Assembly: GCA_965262305.1 (NCBI GenBank)
Contig: CBDHEY010000002.1
Span: forward strand, 1,736,001 to 1,800,000
Source of the DNA: CBDHEY01 sp965262305
GTDB taxonomy: Bacteria > Pseudomonadota > Gammaproteobacteria > Pseudomonadales > Cellvibrionaceae
DNA length: 64,000 bases
Direction: 5' to 3'
Position 1 is the stretch's first letter. Each line of letters begins with the position of its first letter. The position numbers and the translations under genes are program-made. This document shows positions 35,965 to 45,969 of the stretch, piece after piece. The notes under the pieces were generated by a model that saw only the letters and a program-made list of their open reading frames with translations, did no database searches and had not been told where the DNA came from.

Positions 35965-36903
35965 ATGAGGTACGATTTGCGGTTTTTATTTTTCTTTATC
36001 TTCTTTGTTTCTTTATCACTAAATTCTGAAGCAACAAAGAATCACGAAAGCGCGAAAATAGGCAGTACTCCTGCGTTTTGGAAAGTTGAATCTACTCATT
36101 CAAAAACGACAATATATCTATTGGGTTCCATGCATTTTGGACTGGACGATTTTTATCCATTACCCAAAGCAATTATGCAAGCTTTTTCAAACAGTGAAAG
36201 TCTTGCTGTAGAGGTGAATGTTGATGCAATTAATCCATTACAAGCGCAACAGGTTGTTGGTCAGCTAGGTGTTTTACCAAGTAATAAAACGTTAAATTCT
36301 TTATTAGGTCAAAAAGAATTAAAAAACCTGAAAAACGTATGCGATCGTTTGGGTATCCAAATGTCTCAGCTACAGCATTTGCGTCCTTGGATGGCAGCGT
36401 TGCAAATTGTTACATTACAAATGAGTTCCTATAACTTTAAATCTAGGGAGGGGATTGATCGCTACTTTCTTTCTAGGTCTCATGAGAAAGCGATTATTGA
36501 ACTCGAAAGCTTGCAGTCACAGTTAGCACTGTTTAATCAAGTGGACGAGCAAACACAAATTGAGTTTTTAAAGTTAACACTAAATGAATATGAACAAGGA
36601 GAGAGTTTTTTATTGTCTATATCTGATGCCTGGCAAAAAGGAGACACTGAACAGTTAAAAGCTCTGGTGCTTGATGGTATGCAACAAGAACCCAAAATAA
36701 CAGATTTATTTACAAAATTGTTTACAGATAGAAATGTAAAAATGGCAGCGCAAATAGGGAAAATGTTTGAAGAGCAAGACAAAGATGTTTTTGTTGTAGT
36801 GGGTGCAGGCCATCTACTTGGAGATACCGGTATAGTCGAATTATTGGGGAAAGATTTTTCGATAGAGCGAGTGTCATTTAGCGAATCAAAGAAAAAGAAG
36901 TAA
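35965..36903 (+). CDS. TraB/GumN family protein (secreted, TIKI-like metalloprotease fold)
   Basis: 312 residues with an N-terminal signal peptide (LRFLFFFIFFVSLSLNSEA). Conserved motifs are IYLLGSMHFGLDDFYPLP near residue 50, AVEVNVD, the RPWMAALQI and EGIDRYFL segments, IIELESLQSQL, and the C-terminal VVVGAGHLLGDTGIVELL. The two GxxH motifs are the putative metal ligands of the TraB/PrgY/GumN family; eukaryotic TIKI proteins in this clan are proteases. The substrate is unknown. The C-terminus is a short lysine run. It is independent of its neighbours. Confidence 0.88.
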   Translation: MRYDLRFLFFFIFFVSLSLNSEATKNHESAKIGSTPAFWKVESTHSKTTIYLLGSMHFGLDDFYPLPKAIMQAFSNSESLAVEVNVDAINPLQAQQVVGQLGVLPSNKTLNSLLGQKELKNLKNVCDRLGIQMSQLQHLRPWMAALQIVTLQMSSYNFKSREGIDRYFLSRSHEKAIIELESLQSQLALFNQVDEQTQIEFLKLTLNEYEQGESFLLSISDAWQKGDTEQLKALVLDGMQQEPKITDLFTKLFTDRNVKMAAQIGKMFEEQDKDVFVVVGAGHLLGDTGIVELLGKDFSIERVSFSESKKKK

Positions 36904-37046
36904 ATAAATATAAAAGAATGTTGCTTGGCGCATGACCTTGTGGCAAAATTCCCAGCCTTCAACGAGATGGCTATAGTGTATCTTATTGTTTTTTATTAAA
37001 AATCAATGAGTTACATATAAAATCTCTATAATTACATTAAGTATGC

Positions 37047-37131
<85 letters not shown>

Positions 37132-37200
37132 TTCTTTATTGAATGGGTATCGCATACATCGTTAATCTCCAATGTGTTTCCCCAAAAAACGAGGAAGAAA

Positions 37201-38517
37201 ATGCAAGTTTCAATTGAAACTACTTCAGGCCTAGAACGTCGATTAACAGTGAGTATTCCAGCTGCTACGGTCGATGACGAAGTAACAAAACGCCTTAAAG
37301 AAGCAACTAAAACCGTTCGCATTAATGGTTTTCGTAAAGGAAAAGTTCCCTTTAAAGTGGTGAAACAGCGATATGGAGCTGGTGTTCGACAAGAAGTTAT
37401 TGGCGATACTATTAACAAATCATTCTACGAAGCTCTTCAACAAGAATCTGTAAGACCTGCGGGGCAGCCTGCAATTGAACCTAAACAGATGAACGAAGGG
37501 CAAGATATCGAGTTCATTGCAACATTTGAAGTCTACCCGCAATTTGAAGTGACAGGTCTGGATGATATATCGGTTACAAAATATACGGCAGAGATTAATG
37601 ACTCCGATATAGATACGATGATCGAAAATCTTCGAGATCAGCAAGCTACCTGGGCTGATTCTGCCGGACAAGCAAAGAAAAAAGATCAAGTAAATATTGA
37701 CTTTGAAGGCACCAAAGAGGGTGAAGCCTTCGAAGGTGGTACAGCAAGTGGACAAGATTTGGTTCTCGGTTCAGGAAGCATGATTCCAGGTTTTGAAGAT
37801 GGAATTGTGGGTATGAAAAAAGGGGATGAAAAATCCCTCGAGCTTACATTTCCCGAAGATTACCATGCCGAAGAACTAAAGGGTGCTGCGGTCGTATTTA
37901 ACGTTAAAGTAAATGCTGTTCAGAAGAAGAAAAAACCAAAAGTTGATGATGAATTTTTTGCGAAATTCGGCGTTAATGAAGGTGGGGAAGAGAAATTTCG
38001 CGAGGATGTAAAAGCCAACATGGAACGCGAGAAAGAAAGAGCGGCAAAAGCAAAAACTAAAGACCAAATTTTAAACGGATTAATTGAAAAAAATGAAGTC
38101 GAAGTGCCAGACGCTCTTATTGCTAGTGAAATCGAAGCATTGCGAAATCAAACGGTACAACAATATGGTGCACAGGCAGGCAATATGGACTTTAAATCGC
38201 TTCTACCCGACGATATGTTCAAAGCTCAAGCGGAGCGCCGCGCCATTCTTGGACTAATTGTTTCTGAAATTGTTTCTAAAGAAAGTTTAACTGCCGATAA
38301 AGATATTGTTCGTGGTTTGATAGAAGAAGCAGCTTCTACATACGAAGATCCTACTGAGGTCATTAACTACTATTATGGCAATGAGCAGCTCCTGGCCAGT
38401 GTTGAAGCTGCTGCTTTGGAGGAACAAGTAGTAAACTTTGTCCTCGATAAAGCTAAAGTTTCAGAAGAAAATGTGTCTTACGAAGACATCATTAAACCGC
38501 TCGAAAATAAATCATAA
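37201..38517 (+). CDS. tig: Trigger factor
   Basis: Ribosome-bound chaperone and prolyl isomerase for nascent chains. The ATG at 37201 (MQVSIETTSGLERRL, GAGGA upstream) gives 438 residues (E. coli 432). The ribosome-binding signature is NGFRKGKVPFKVVKQRYG. The FKBP domain spans ~150-245 (VNIDFEGTKEGEAFEGG, LGSGSMIPGFEDGIVGMKKGDEK). The C-terminal helical arms follow. The frame stays open upstream into the tRNA, but this is not coding. It is followed by a strong terminator. Confidence 0.97.
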   Translation: MQVSIETTSGLERRLTVSIPAATVDDEVTKRLKEATKTVRINGFRKGKVPFKVVKQRYGAGVRQEVIGDTINKSFYEALQQESVRPAGQPAIEPKQMNEGQDIEFIATFEVYPQFEVTGLDDISVTKYTAEINDSDIDTMIENLRDQQATWADSAGQAKKKDQVNIDFEGTKEGEAFEGGTASGQDLVLGSGSMIPGFEDGIVGMKKGDEKSLELTFPEDYHAEELKGAAVVFNVKVNAVQKKKKPKVDDEFFAKFGVNEGGEEKFREDVKANMEREKERAAKAKTKDQILNGLIEKNEVEVPDALIASEIEALRNQTVQQYGAQAGNMDFKSLLPDDMFKAQAERRAILGLIVSEIVSKESLTADKDIVRGLIEEAASTYEDPTEVINYYYGNEQLLASVEAAALEEQVVNFVLDKAKVSEENVSYEDIIKPLENKS

Positions 38518-38533
38518 TTCATTTCTGAAAGTA

Positions 38534-38560
38534 AAAGCCGATTATAAAATCGGCTTTTTT
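38534..38560 (+). terminator. Rho-independent terminator of tig
   Basis: AGCCGAT pairs with ATCGGCT across a 6-nt loop and is followed by six or more T. It separates tig from clpP. Confidence 0.85.
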
Positions 38561-38591
38561 GTCCCTAAATACAAAAAAAATCAATATATTC

Positions 38592-38619
38592 CTTGAATAT
38601 TGTGTGTTGCCCACCATAA
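38592..38619 (+). promoter_or_regulatory. Sigma-32-like promoter upstream of clpP
   Basis: CTTGAA at 38592-38597, then 14 nt, then CACCATAA, compared with the heat-shock consensus CTTGAA-N13-15-CCCCATNT. Heat-shock control of clpP is well known in proteobacteria. Confidence 0.5.
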
Positions 38620-38739
38620 AGTCTTTTTATCTGAAAAAGTGGCATTTCATTTTTTATCAAATCGCTACAAACTAAGCTCTATTCGACTAGTCTTAATGAT
38701 GAAAGAAACCTAAATAAAAAGACCGAGGATGTGAATCAT

Positions 38740-39384
38740 ATGTCAAAATTTGGCGCTTCATTTGTTAATAGTTCTTCGTCAGATATCATTACTGACACCC
38801 TAGTACCCATGGTGGTAGAACAGACTGCAAGAGGTGAGCGGTCTTATGACATATATTCGAGATTACTTAAAGAACGAGTGATATTTATGGTAGGCCAGGT
38901 GGAAGATCACATGGCGAATCTTGTGGTGGCTCAATTGTTATTCCTAGAAGCGGAAAACCCCGATAAAGATATCCATTTATATATCAATTCACCTGGTGGT
39001 TCTGTTACGGCAGGCATGTCAATTTACGATACTATGCAATTTATAAAACCAGATGTGAGTACAATGTGTATTGGTCAAGCCTGCAGTATGGGAGCATTTT
39101 TGCTAAATGCGGGTGAGAAAGGTAAACGCTATTGTCTGCCAAATGCAAGGGTTATGATCCATCAACCTTCTGGAGGGGCCCAAGGGCAGGCTTCGGATAT
39201 TCATATCCATGCGCAAGAAATACTTAAAATTCGAGAGCGCTTGAACCAAATAATGGCTGCGAATACGGGTAAATCAGCGGAAGAAATTGCTGTTGCGACC
39301 GAAAGAGACAACTTTATGAGCGCAGACGAGTCTAAAGAGTTTGGATTAATTGATGATGTTTTAGTTAAGCGAAGTGTAGAATAA
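38740..39384 (+). CDS. clpP: ATP-dependent Clp protease proteolytic subunit
   Basis: The tetradecameric serine protease that partners ClpX. From ATG 38740 (MSKFGASFVNSSSSD) it has 214 residues including the propeptide. The catalytic Ser is in CIGQACSMGAFLLNAG, the His in RVMIHQPSGGAQGQ, and the Asp near ERDNFMS. A GTG at 38731 in the same frame is possible but has a too-close GAGGA. clpX follows after 161 bp. Confidence 0.97.
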   Translation: MSKFGASFVNSSSSDIITDTLVPMVVEQTARGERSYDIYSRLLKERVIFMVGQVEDHMANLVVAQLLFLEAENPDKDIHLYINSPGGSVTAGMSIYDTMQFIKPDVSTMCIGQACSMGAFLLNAGEKGKRYCLPNARVMIHQPSGGAQGQASDIHIHAQEILKIRERLNQIMAANTGKSAEEIAVATERDNFMSADESKEFGLIDDVLVKRSVE

Positions 39385-39545
39385 GACGCAAATTATTAAT
39401 TTGTAAGCACATTATTGAAAGATTAATAACAAATAAATGCGTATAAACTGGATCAAAGACGCTAAAATAAAGAAACACACTTGAAAAATAGTGATAAACA
39501 AAGCATCTTATCTAGTGGTGCAACTTAGTAAGTGGAGAAGGTTTA

Positions 39546-40838
39546 ATGGCCGACCAAAAAGGCGACGATGATGATAATGGTAAACTCCTTTACTGTTCAT
39601 TTTGCGGTAAGAGCCAGCACGAAGTAAGAAAACTCATAGCTGGACCGTCTGTATTTATCTGCGATGAATGCGTAGACCTTTGTAACGATATAATTCGAGA
39701 AGAAATTCAAGAAAGCACTTCTGAAGGGTCGAGTGATAAGCTACCTACACCTAAAGAAATTGCGATGACCCTAGGCGAGTATGTTATTGGCCAGTCTAAT
39801 GCAAAAAAAGTCTTAGCCGTAGCGGTATACAACCACTACAAACGACTGCGCGTAGGGGATAAAAAGACATCGACTAAAGACGAAGTGGAGCTTGGCAAAA
39901 GCAATATCATGCTCGTTGGGCCAACGGGAAGCGGTAAAACTTTGTTGGCAGAAACTCTAGCAAGGTTGTTGAATGTTCCATTCACCGTTGCCGACGCAAC
40001 AACGCTTACAGAAGCGGGCTACGTTGGAGAAGATGTTGAAAACATTATTCAAAAGCTTTTGCAAAAATGTGATTACGATGTAGACAAAGCGCAACAAGGT
40101 ATTGTCTATATTGATGAAATCGATAAGATTTCTCGAAAATCCGATAATCCTTCGATAACTCGAGATGTTTCAGGCGAGGGCGTTCAACAAGCGCTTTTAA
40201 AATTGATTGAGGGGACTATTGCGTCTGTTCCACCACAAGGTGGCAGAAAGCACCCTCAGCAAGAGTTTTTACAGGTTGATACATCCAATATCCTATTTAT
40301 TTGTGGCGGTGCATTTGCCGGTTTAGATAAAATTATTCGCGACAGATCTGAAAAAGGTGGCATTGGGTTTGGAGCAGAGGTTAAGAGTAAAGACAACAGT
40401 AAAAATGTTGGCGAAACACTTAAATCTCTGGAAACAGAAGACTTAGTTAGCTACGGGTTAATTCCTGAATTCGTCGGACGGTTACCCGTCGTCGCGACAC
40501 TCGATGAGTTAGACAAACCTGCTCTGATGAAGATATTGAAGGAACCGAAAAACTCTCTGGTGAAACAATATACAAAATTGTTTGAGATGGAAGGCGTAGA
40601 GGTTGATTTTAGAGAAGAAGCATTGGAAGCCGTTGCTACAAAGGCGATGGAAAGAAAAACCGGAGCTCGTGGGTTGCGCTCTATTATGGAAAATGTGCTT
40701 CTCGATACGATGTATAAATTACCTTCGGAAGAAGGTGTAGAAAAAGTCGTAGTAGACGAGTCGGTTATTAAAGGTGAATCAGCACCGTTACTAGTTTATT
40801 CAAGTAACGAAGCACCAAAGGCTTTGCCTGAGGAATAA
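39546..40838 (+). CDS. clpX: ClpX unfoldase (Clp protease ATP-binding subunit)
   Basis: 430 residues, an AAA+ unfoldase that feeds tagged proteins into ClpP. The N-terminal C4 zinc finger is visible (YCSFCGKSQHEV, FICDECVDLCN), as are Walker A VGPTGSGKTLLAE, Walker B GIVYIDEIDKI, the pore-loop GYVGEDVE and the sensor region GARGLRSIME. The ribosome site GGAGAAGG lies before the ATG. It lies between clpP and lon, a standard gammaproteobacterial order. Confidence 0.98.
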   Translation: MADQKGDDDDNGKLLYCSFCGKSQHEVRKLIAGPSVFICDECVDLCNDIIREEIQESTSEGSSDKLPTPKEIAMTLGEYVIGQSNAKKVLAVAVYNHYKRLRVGDKKTSTKDEVELGKSNIMLVGPTGSGKTLLAETLARLLNVPFTVADATTLTEAGYVGEDVENIIQKLLQKCDYDVDKAQQGIVYIDEIDKISRKSDNPSITRDVSGEGVQQALLKLIEGTIASVPPQGGRKHPQQEFLQVDTSNILFICGGAFAGLDKIIRDRSEKGGIGFGAEVKSKDNSKNVGETLKSLETEDLVSYGLIPEFVGRLPVVATLDELDKPALMKILKEPKNSLVKQYTKLFEMEGVEVDFREEALEAVATKAMERKTGARGLRSIMENVLLDTMYKLPSEEGVEKVVVDESVIKGESAPLLVYSSNEAPKALPEE

Positions 40839-40899
40839 ATGTACTAACTCCTCAATCAAGCCGAGTTTTTAGTCTTACGTATAGATAAATGTTCCAATT

Positions 40900-40920
40900 A
40901 GGGCATTAAAACGCCCTTTT
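40900..40920 (+). terminator. Weak terminator between clpX and lon
   Basis: AGGGC pairs with GCCCT across an 8-nt loop, followed by only four T. Confidence 0.5.
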
Positions 40921-40931
40921 CCATTTAAGAT

Positions 40932-40959
40932 CTTGCATTATTTTAAAATGACCAAATCT
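40932..40959 (+). promoter_or_regulatory. Candidate sigma-32 promoter for lon
   Basis: CTTGCA (40932-40937), 14 nt, then CCAAATCT (40952-40959), partly matching the heat-shock consensus. lon is a heat-shock gene in E. coli. Confidence 0.35.
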
Positions 40960-40996
40960 TGGTAAAAGTATTAATTTCGAGTAAACGAGGTTAGGA

Positions 40997-43414
40997 ATGG
41001 TCGATAACGAAATTTCCAAAACAAATACGCTAATACCTTTATTACCATTAAGAGACGTGGTGGTATACCCCCACATGGTTCTACCGTTATTTGTAGGTCG
41101 GGAAAAATCGATTATTGCGTTAGAACAAGCAATGGCGAATGACAAGCAGGTTTTGCTTGTTGCACAAAAACATGCGTCAGTAGATGATCCGCGTAAAGAT
41201 GACCTCTATGGTTTTGGCACGATAGCAACTGTGTTGCAGTTGTTAAAATTACCTGATGGCACGGTAAAGGTGCTAGTAGAAGGAAAACATCGAGCGCAAA
41301 TTGAAGAAATTGTTGAAGAAAACAATTTCTTTCAAGCCGAATACATCCAAGTAGAAAAAGAACCAGAAGACGATAAAGAGTCCGCTGTATTATCAAGATC
41401 GCTTATTTCTCGTTTTGAGCAATACGTGAGTATGAGTAAAAAAGTGCCTTCTGAAGTTATGACATCGTTGAGTGGAATTGAAGAGGCAGGAAGGCTTGCC
41501 GATACTGTTGCTGCTCATATGTCTCTGGAGCTACAACAAAAGCAAGAAATATTAGAAATTTCTAGCACTAAAGATCGCATTGAACATTTGGTTGGGCTTA
41601 TGGAAGCCGAGTCTGATCTATATCAAGTCGAAAAACGCATACGTGGTCGCGTTAAAAAGCAAATGGAAAAAAGCCAGAGAGAGTACTATTTGAATGAGCA
41701 GATGAAGGCGATTCAAAAAGAACTCGGTGATATGGGTGAAGAAGGCAATGAAGGTGACGATCTCGAGAGAAAAATTGCCGACTCTGGTATGAGTAAAGAA
41801 GCGGAAACTAAAGCGCTTTCAGAATTAAACAAATTAAAAATGATGTCTCCAATGTCTGCAGAGGCATCGGTTGTGCGTTCTTATATTGATTGGATGGTCA
41901 ACCTTCCTTGGAAAAAACGCAGCAAAATTATTCATGATCTTGATCGAGCTGAAGAAATTTTAGAACGAGATCATTATGGTCTTGAAGAAGTAAAAGAACG
42001 CATCCTAGAATATCTTGCAGTTCAAAAGCGTGTTAAAAAAGTGAAAGGCCCAATTTTATGTTTAGTAGGGCCTCCAGGTGTTGGTAAAACGTCCTTGGGT
42101 GAATCTATTGCAAGAGCCACAAATCGTAAGTTTGTGCGCATGGCTCTCGGAGGCGTAAGGGATGAAGCTGAAATTCGTGGCCATAGAAGAACATACATTG
42201 GTTCAATGCCTGGAAAGCTAATACAAAAAATTTCAAAAGTTGGAGTAAGAAATCCACTATTTCTTTTGGATGAAATTGACAAAATGGGAATGGATCATCG
42301 TGGCGATCCAGCTTCTGCGTTGCTTGAAGTGCTCGACCCGGAACAAAACTCAAGCTTTAACGATCACTATCTCGAAGTTGATTACGATTTATCAGACGTC
42401 ATGTTCGTTTGTACTTCTAATTCAATGAATATTCCAGGTCCGTTGCTCGATAGAATGGAAGTTATTCGTATTCCAGGCTACACAGAAATTGAAAAGCTCA
42501 ATATCGCAAGTCGCTATCTGATTCCAAAGCAGATTAAAAATAACGGCTTAAAAGAGCAAGAAATTTCTATTGATGATAAATCAATTCTTGATGTCATTCG
42601 TTTTTATACTAAGGAAGCGGGTGTGCGTGGTTTGGATAGAGAAATTGCAAAACTCTGTCGCAAGGTAGTGACAAAGCACGTTAAAGATAAAAATATTTCG
42701 GAGACTCAAATTAAGCCTGCGGAACTTGAAGAGTATTTAGGTGTTCGTAAAACTGACTATGGAAAAGCAGAAGCTGAAAATCAGATAGGCCAGGTAACCG
42801 GACTCGCTTGGACACAGGTAGGAGGTGAGCTTCTTACTATCGAAGCGTCAGCCGTTAACGGAAAAGGCCGAATGGTTAAAACTGGATCACTAGGCGAAGT
42901 GATGCAAGAATCCATTCAAGCAGCTATGACAGTGGTAAGGTCACGTGCGCAAATATTAGGAATTGCTCCAGACATTCATGAAAAACGTGATTTACATATC
43001 CATGTCCCCGAAGGAGCCACTCCAAAAGATGGCCCGAGTGCGGGTATAGCTATGTGCACAGCTTTGGTATCTGTGTATACCCAAATTCCTGTGAAAGCTG
43101 AAGTTGCAATGACCGGAGAAATTACTTTACGTGGTGAAGTACTCAAAATAGGTGGTTTAAAAGAAAAGCTTTTAGCAGCGCATAGAGGTGGAATCAAAAC
43201 TGTTTTGATTCCGAATGACAATGAGGCGGATCTACGCGATATCCCCGATATTATTAAAGATGAATTAAATATTCGTCCTGTTAAATGGATTGATGAAGTT
43301 TTAGAGTTTGCACTTCAGTACATGCCTAAACCCTATAGCGATGAAGAGTATGAAGCTCTTGAAGCTAAGGTAAAAGGCGAAGGCGAAGAAAAAAACCGAA
43401 TCAGTACACATTAG
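40997..43414 (+). CDS. lon: ATP-dependent protease Lon
   Basis: 805 residues (E. coli 784). The N-terminal LON substrate domain begins LLPLRDVVVYPHMVLPLFVGR. The coiled region carries YYLNEQMKAIQKELGDMGEE. The AAA+ core has Walker A LVGPPGVGKTSLGESIA and Walker B NPLFLLDEIDKM. The serine-lysine protease domain holds Ser in PKDGPSAGIAM and Lys in LKIGGLKEKLLAAHRGGI. It degrades misfolded and regulatory proteins. GAGG lies 6 nt before the ATG. A 251-bp gap separates it from hupB. Confidence 0.98.
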   Translation: MVDNEISKTNTLIPLLPLRDVVVYPHMVLPLFVGREKSIIALEQAMANDKQVLLVAQKHASVDDPRKDDLYGFGTIATVLQLLKLPDGTVKVLVEGKHRAQIEEIVEENNFFQAEYIQVEKEPEDDKESAVLSRSLISRFEQYVSMSKKVPSEVMTSLSGIEEAGRLADTVAAHMSLELQQKQEILEISSTKDRIEHLVGLMEAESDLYQVEKRIRGRVKKQMEKSQREYYLNEQMKAIQKELGDMGEEGNEGDDLERKIADSGMSKEAETKALSELNKLKMMSPMSAEASVVRSYIDWMVNLPWKKRSKIIHDLDRAEEILERDHYGLEEVKERILEYLAVQKRVKKVKGPILCLVGPPGVGKTSLGESIARATNRKFVRMALGGVRDEAEIRGHRRTYIGSMPGKLIQKISKVGVRNPLFLLDEIDKMGMDHRGDPASALLEVLDPEQNSSFNDHYLEVDYDLSDVMFVCTSNSMNIPGPLLDRMEVIRIPGYTEIEKLNIASRYLIPKQIKNNGLKEQEISIDDKSILDVIRFYTKEAGVRGLDREIAKLCRKVVTKHVKDKNISETQIKPAELEEYLGVRKTDYGKAEAENQIGQVTGLAWTQVGGELLTIEASAVNGKGRMVKTGSLGEVMQESIQAAMTVVRSRAQILGIAPDIHEKRDLHIHVPEGATPKDGPSAGIAMCTALVSVYTQIPVKAEVAMTGEITLRGEVLKIGGLKEKLLAAHRGGIKTVLIPNDNEADLRDIPDIIKDELNIRPVKWIDEVLEFALQYMPKPYSDEEYEALEAKVKGEGEEKNRISTH

Positions 43415-43665
43415 TTTGGGTTAAAAAGTAAACATAATTTGTTGTTAGCAATCTAATCTTACGCGTATTCGAGGAAACTGAATGAAATACCGGTTTTGAA
43501 TCTTGACCGGAACAAGGGCAATTGGTATAAAACGCTATTAATCGTTGGTGTGGATTGCGTGAAGCGATTGAGTATAGTTGAGCGAAAGAGTTAGAGTTTT
43601 CATAGGCTGATCGGCTCAAGATAAATAAGAGCAATGTAAGAAGAAATAATAACGAGGGGTTTAAA

Positions 43666-43938
43666 GTGAATAAATCAGAATTAGTTGAAGCTGTTGCAGC
43701 ATCTGCTGACATTTCTAAAGCAGCTGCAGGTCGTGCGTTAGATGCAGTGATTGAATCTATTGGTGCAGCTTTAAAAGAAGGGGATCAAGTTGCATTGGTT
43801 GGATTTGGAACATTTTTGGTAAAAGAGCGTGCCGCGAGAACCGGTCGAAACCCGCAAACGGGTGAACCCATTGAAATTTCTGCCGCGAAAATCCCAAGTT
43901 TTAAAGCAGGCAAAGCGCTGAAAGACGCAGTTAATTAA
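43666..43938 (+). CDS. hupB: DNA-binding protein HU-beta
   Basis: A 90-residue nucleoid protein. MNKSELVEAVAASADISKAAAGRALDAV and the DNA-arm region LVGFGTFLVKERAARTGRNPQTGEPIEI are diagnostic. The GTG start has GAGGGG 6 nt upstream. Position after lon is conserved in gammaproteobacteria, which favours HU-beta over HU-alpha. It has its own strong terminator downstream. Confidence 0.97.
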   Translation: MNKSELVEAVAASADISKAAAGRALDAVIESIGAALKEGDQVALVGFGTFLVKERAARTGRNPQTGEPIEISAAKIPSFKAGKALKDAVN

Positions 43939-43997
43939 TTTAATCGCATAGATTAAGCATGTTATAAAACTTAAACTTGACAAGAATATACTTATTC

Positions 43998-44027
43998 AAA
44001 GGCGCACGAAAAGAATGCGCCTTTTTT
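43998..44027 (+). terminator. Rho-independent terminator of hupB
   Basis: AAGGCGCA pairs with TGCGCCTT across a 9-nt loop, followed by six T. Confidence 0.85.
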
Positions 44028-44094
44028 ATTTAGGAAAAAAGAGCTTACTTGATCGTTTTACTTATCAAGCAGAGATCTAATAAAGAGGCCTCCA

Positions 44095-45969
44095 ATGATT
44101 CAAAGCTTTCGTGAAAATATGAAAAATACCGCAGTCGTGGTGATAGTTGTATTGTTTTTCATTGTTCCAATGGTATTAACAGGAGTAGGTGACTCTTTTT
44201 TAGGTAGTGTCGCTGGCAGAACGGCTGCTAGTGTTGGTGAGACAACAATTTCTACCGCCGAATTGCGTAGAGCAATATACTTTCGTAAACAAAGCATATT
44301 AAGTCAGGGTAATGTAGATGCAGATGCGGAGTTTTTGAAGGATGAAAATCTACGTGGTCCTGTACTTGAGCAGTTGACTCGCCGAGCTGCTGTGGTTGAA
44401 TCTTTGAAAAACGGTGGCATGGACATCTCTGACTCAGAAGTGAGTAAATCCATCGTAGATCAAGAACAATTCTATATCGATAACAAGTTCAACGTACAAG
44501 CCTACCGACGCATCTTAGCAAACGTAGGGTATACCCCTGCAACTTATAAAGTTGCCATTAAAGGTGATCTCGTTATTAATCAAATAAATTCGGGGCTTAA
44601 TAACTCATCTTTTATTACAGATTCAGAAATCGATTTGTTTATGGGGTTACTCCAGCAAAAACGTACCTTTGATTTGGTAAGTATCTCCCAAGATAAAGTT
44701 AAGGAAACAATCAGTGTTACTGATGAGGAAGTGGCAGAATACTTCGAGCAAAATAAAAATTCATACAAGGACCCCGAAAAAGTTTCCGTAACTTATATCG
44801 AATTATCAGTAGACGATTTAACAAAAGATATTGAGGTATCTGAGGAAGAAATACGAGCTCAGTTTGAAAATGAAATTGAAGATTTTGAATCGAGTACGGA
44901 GTATAAAATTTCTCATATTTTAATTGATCCATCTTTAGAAGATGCTGATGATAAAATAAAGACGGTTCAACAAAAAATTTCAGCAGGTGAAGCATTTGAA
45001 GATTTGGTTAAAACCTATTCTGATGATAAGTTTTCACTTCCATTGAATGGCGATCTAGGTGTTCTTGATACTGAAGCATATTCAGATGAATTTAATGATG
45101 CGGTTTACGCTCTTGAAGTTGGAAGTGTTTCAGCTCCGGTAGAATCTGATTTAGGTACTCACTTCATAAAGTTAACAAGTAAAGAAGAAAAAGAAGCACC
45201 TAAATTCGATGATCGAAAACTTGCTATTGAATCTAATTTACGCGCTGCCGAAGCTGAAGAATTGTATATCGAAAAGTTAGAATTGCTTAAAGAACTGGTA
45301 TTTAACGCTGAAGATCTCGGAGAACCCGCTTCTGTTGCCGGTTTAGAGGTTAAGACTTCAGATCTGTTTACCCAAGGCGTAGGTTTGGGAATCGCTAAAA
45401 ATCAAGCGGTTCGTCAAGCTGCATTTAAAAATGAAGTTCTTAATGAAGGTTACAACAGCGAAGTGATCGAGTTAAACAATAAGCAAGCTGTGGTTATTCG
45501 CAAGAACGAACATATTCCTGAAGCAGTCAAGCCTTTTGAATCAGTGAAAGAGGGAATCAAAACCACTCTTGAAAGAAACAAACTCGTAGAAGCGTTAACA
45601 GAAAAAGCAGAGACATTTATCGAAGCTGCAAAAAGCTCAGATAATTTACAAGCATTAGCAACGAAATTTGAATACACTCACAAACGTTTTGATGCTGTAA
45701 AAAATACAAACCCTGATATTGAGCCTGAAGTTTCACGGAAGGTATTTTCCATGGAAAAAGGAGTCGAGACGAGCTTTGATTCGTTACAGGCACGAAATGG
45801 GGATTACAAGGTTATTGTGTTAAGCGATGTGATACTCGGTCAACGAGATGATGCAGAAGATTCTCAAATGCAGCTATTGTCGGGCCAACTATCAAATCAA
45901 AATTCGAGTTTTGAAGTGAGTAGTTTTGAAACAGCTTCTGCTTCGTCAATAAAAGTAAAAATAAATTAA
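44095..45969 (+). CDS. ppiD: Periplasmic folding chaperone PpiD (SurA-N/parvulin)
   Basis: 624 residues, anchored in the inner membrane by one N-terminal helix (NTAVVVIVVLFFIVPMVLTG) and facing the periplasm near SecYEG. A SurA-N-type chaperone region follows (VGETTISTAELRRAIYFRKQ, DNKFNVQAYRRILANVGYTP). The parvulin domain lies at ~265-365 (YKISHILIDPS, FSLPLNGDLGVL, HFIKLTSKEEKE). Parvulin domains in PpiD are often inactive. Its position after hupB is conserved. Note the secDF genes elsewhere in the window. Confidence 0.94.
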   Translation: MIQSFRENMKNTAVVVIVVLFFIVPMVLTGVGDSFLGSVAGRTAASVGETTISTAELRRAIYFRKQSILSQGNVDADAEFLKDENLRGPVLEQLTRRAAVVESLKNGGMDISDSEVSKSIVDQEQFYIDNKFNVQAYRRILANVGYTPATYKVAIKGDLVINQINSGLNNSSFITDSEIDLFMGLLQQKRTFDLVSISQDKVKETISVTDEEVAEYFEQNKNSYKDPEKVSVTYIELSVDDLTKDIEVSEEEIRAQFENEIEDFESSTEYKISHILIDPSLEDADDKIKTVQQKISAGEAFEDLVKTYSDDKFSLPLNGDLGVLDTEAYSDEFNDAVYALEVGSVSAPVESDLGTHFIKLTSKEEKEAPKFDDRKLAIESNLRAAEAEELYIEKLELLKELVFNAEDLGEPASVAGLEVKTSDLFTQGVGLGIAKNQAVRQAAFKNEVLNEGYNSEVIELNNKQAVVIRKNEHIPEAVKPFESVKEGIKTTLERNKLVEALTEKAETFIEAAKSSDNLQALATKFEYTHKRFDAVKNTNPDIEPEVSRKVFSMEKGVETSFDSLQARNGDYKVIVLSDVILGQRDDAEDSQMQLLSGQLSNQNSSFEVSSFETASASSIKVKIN

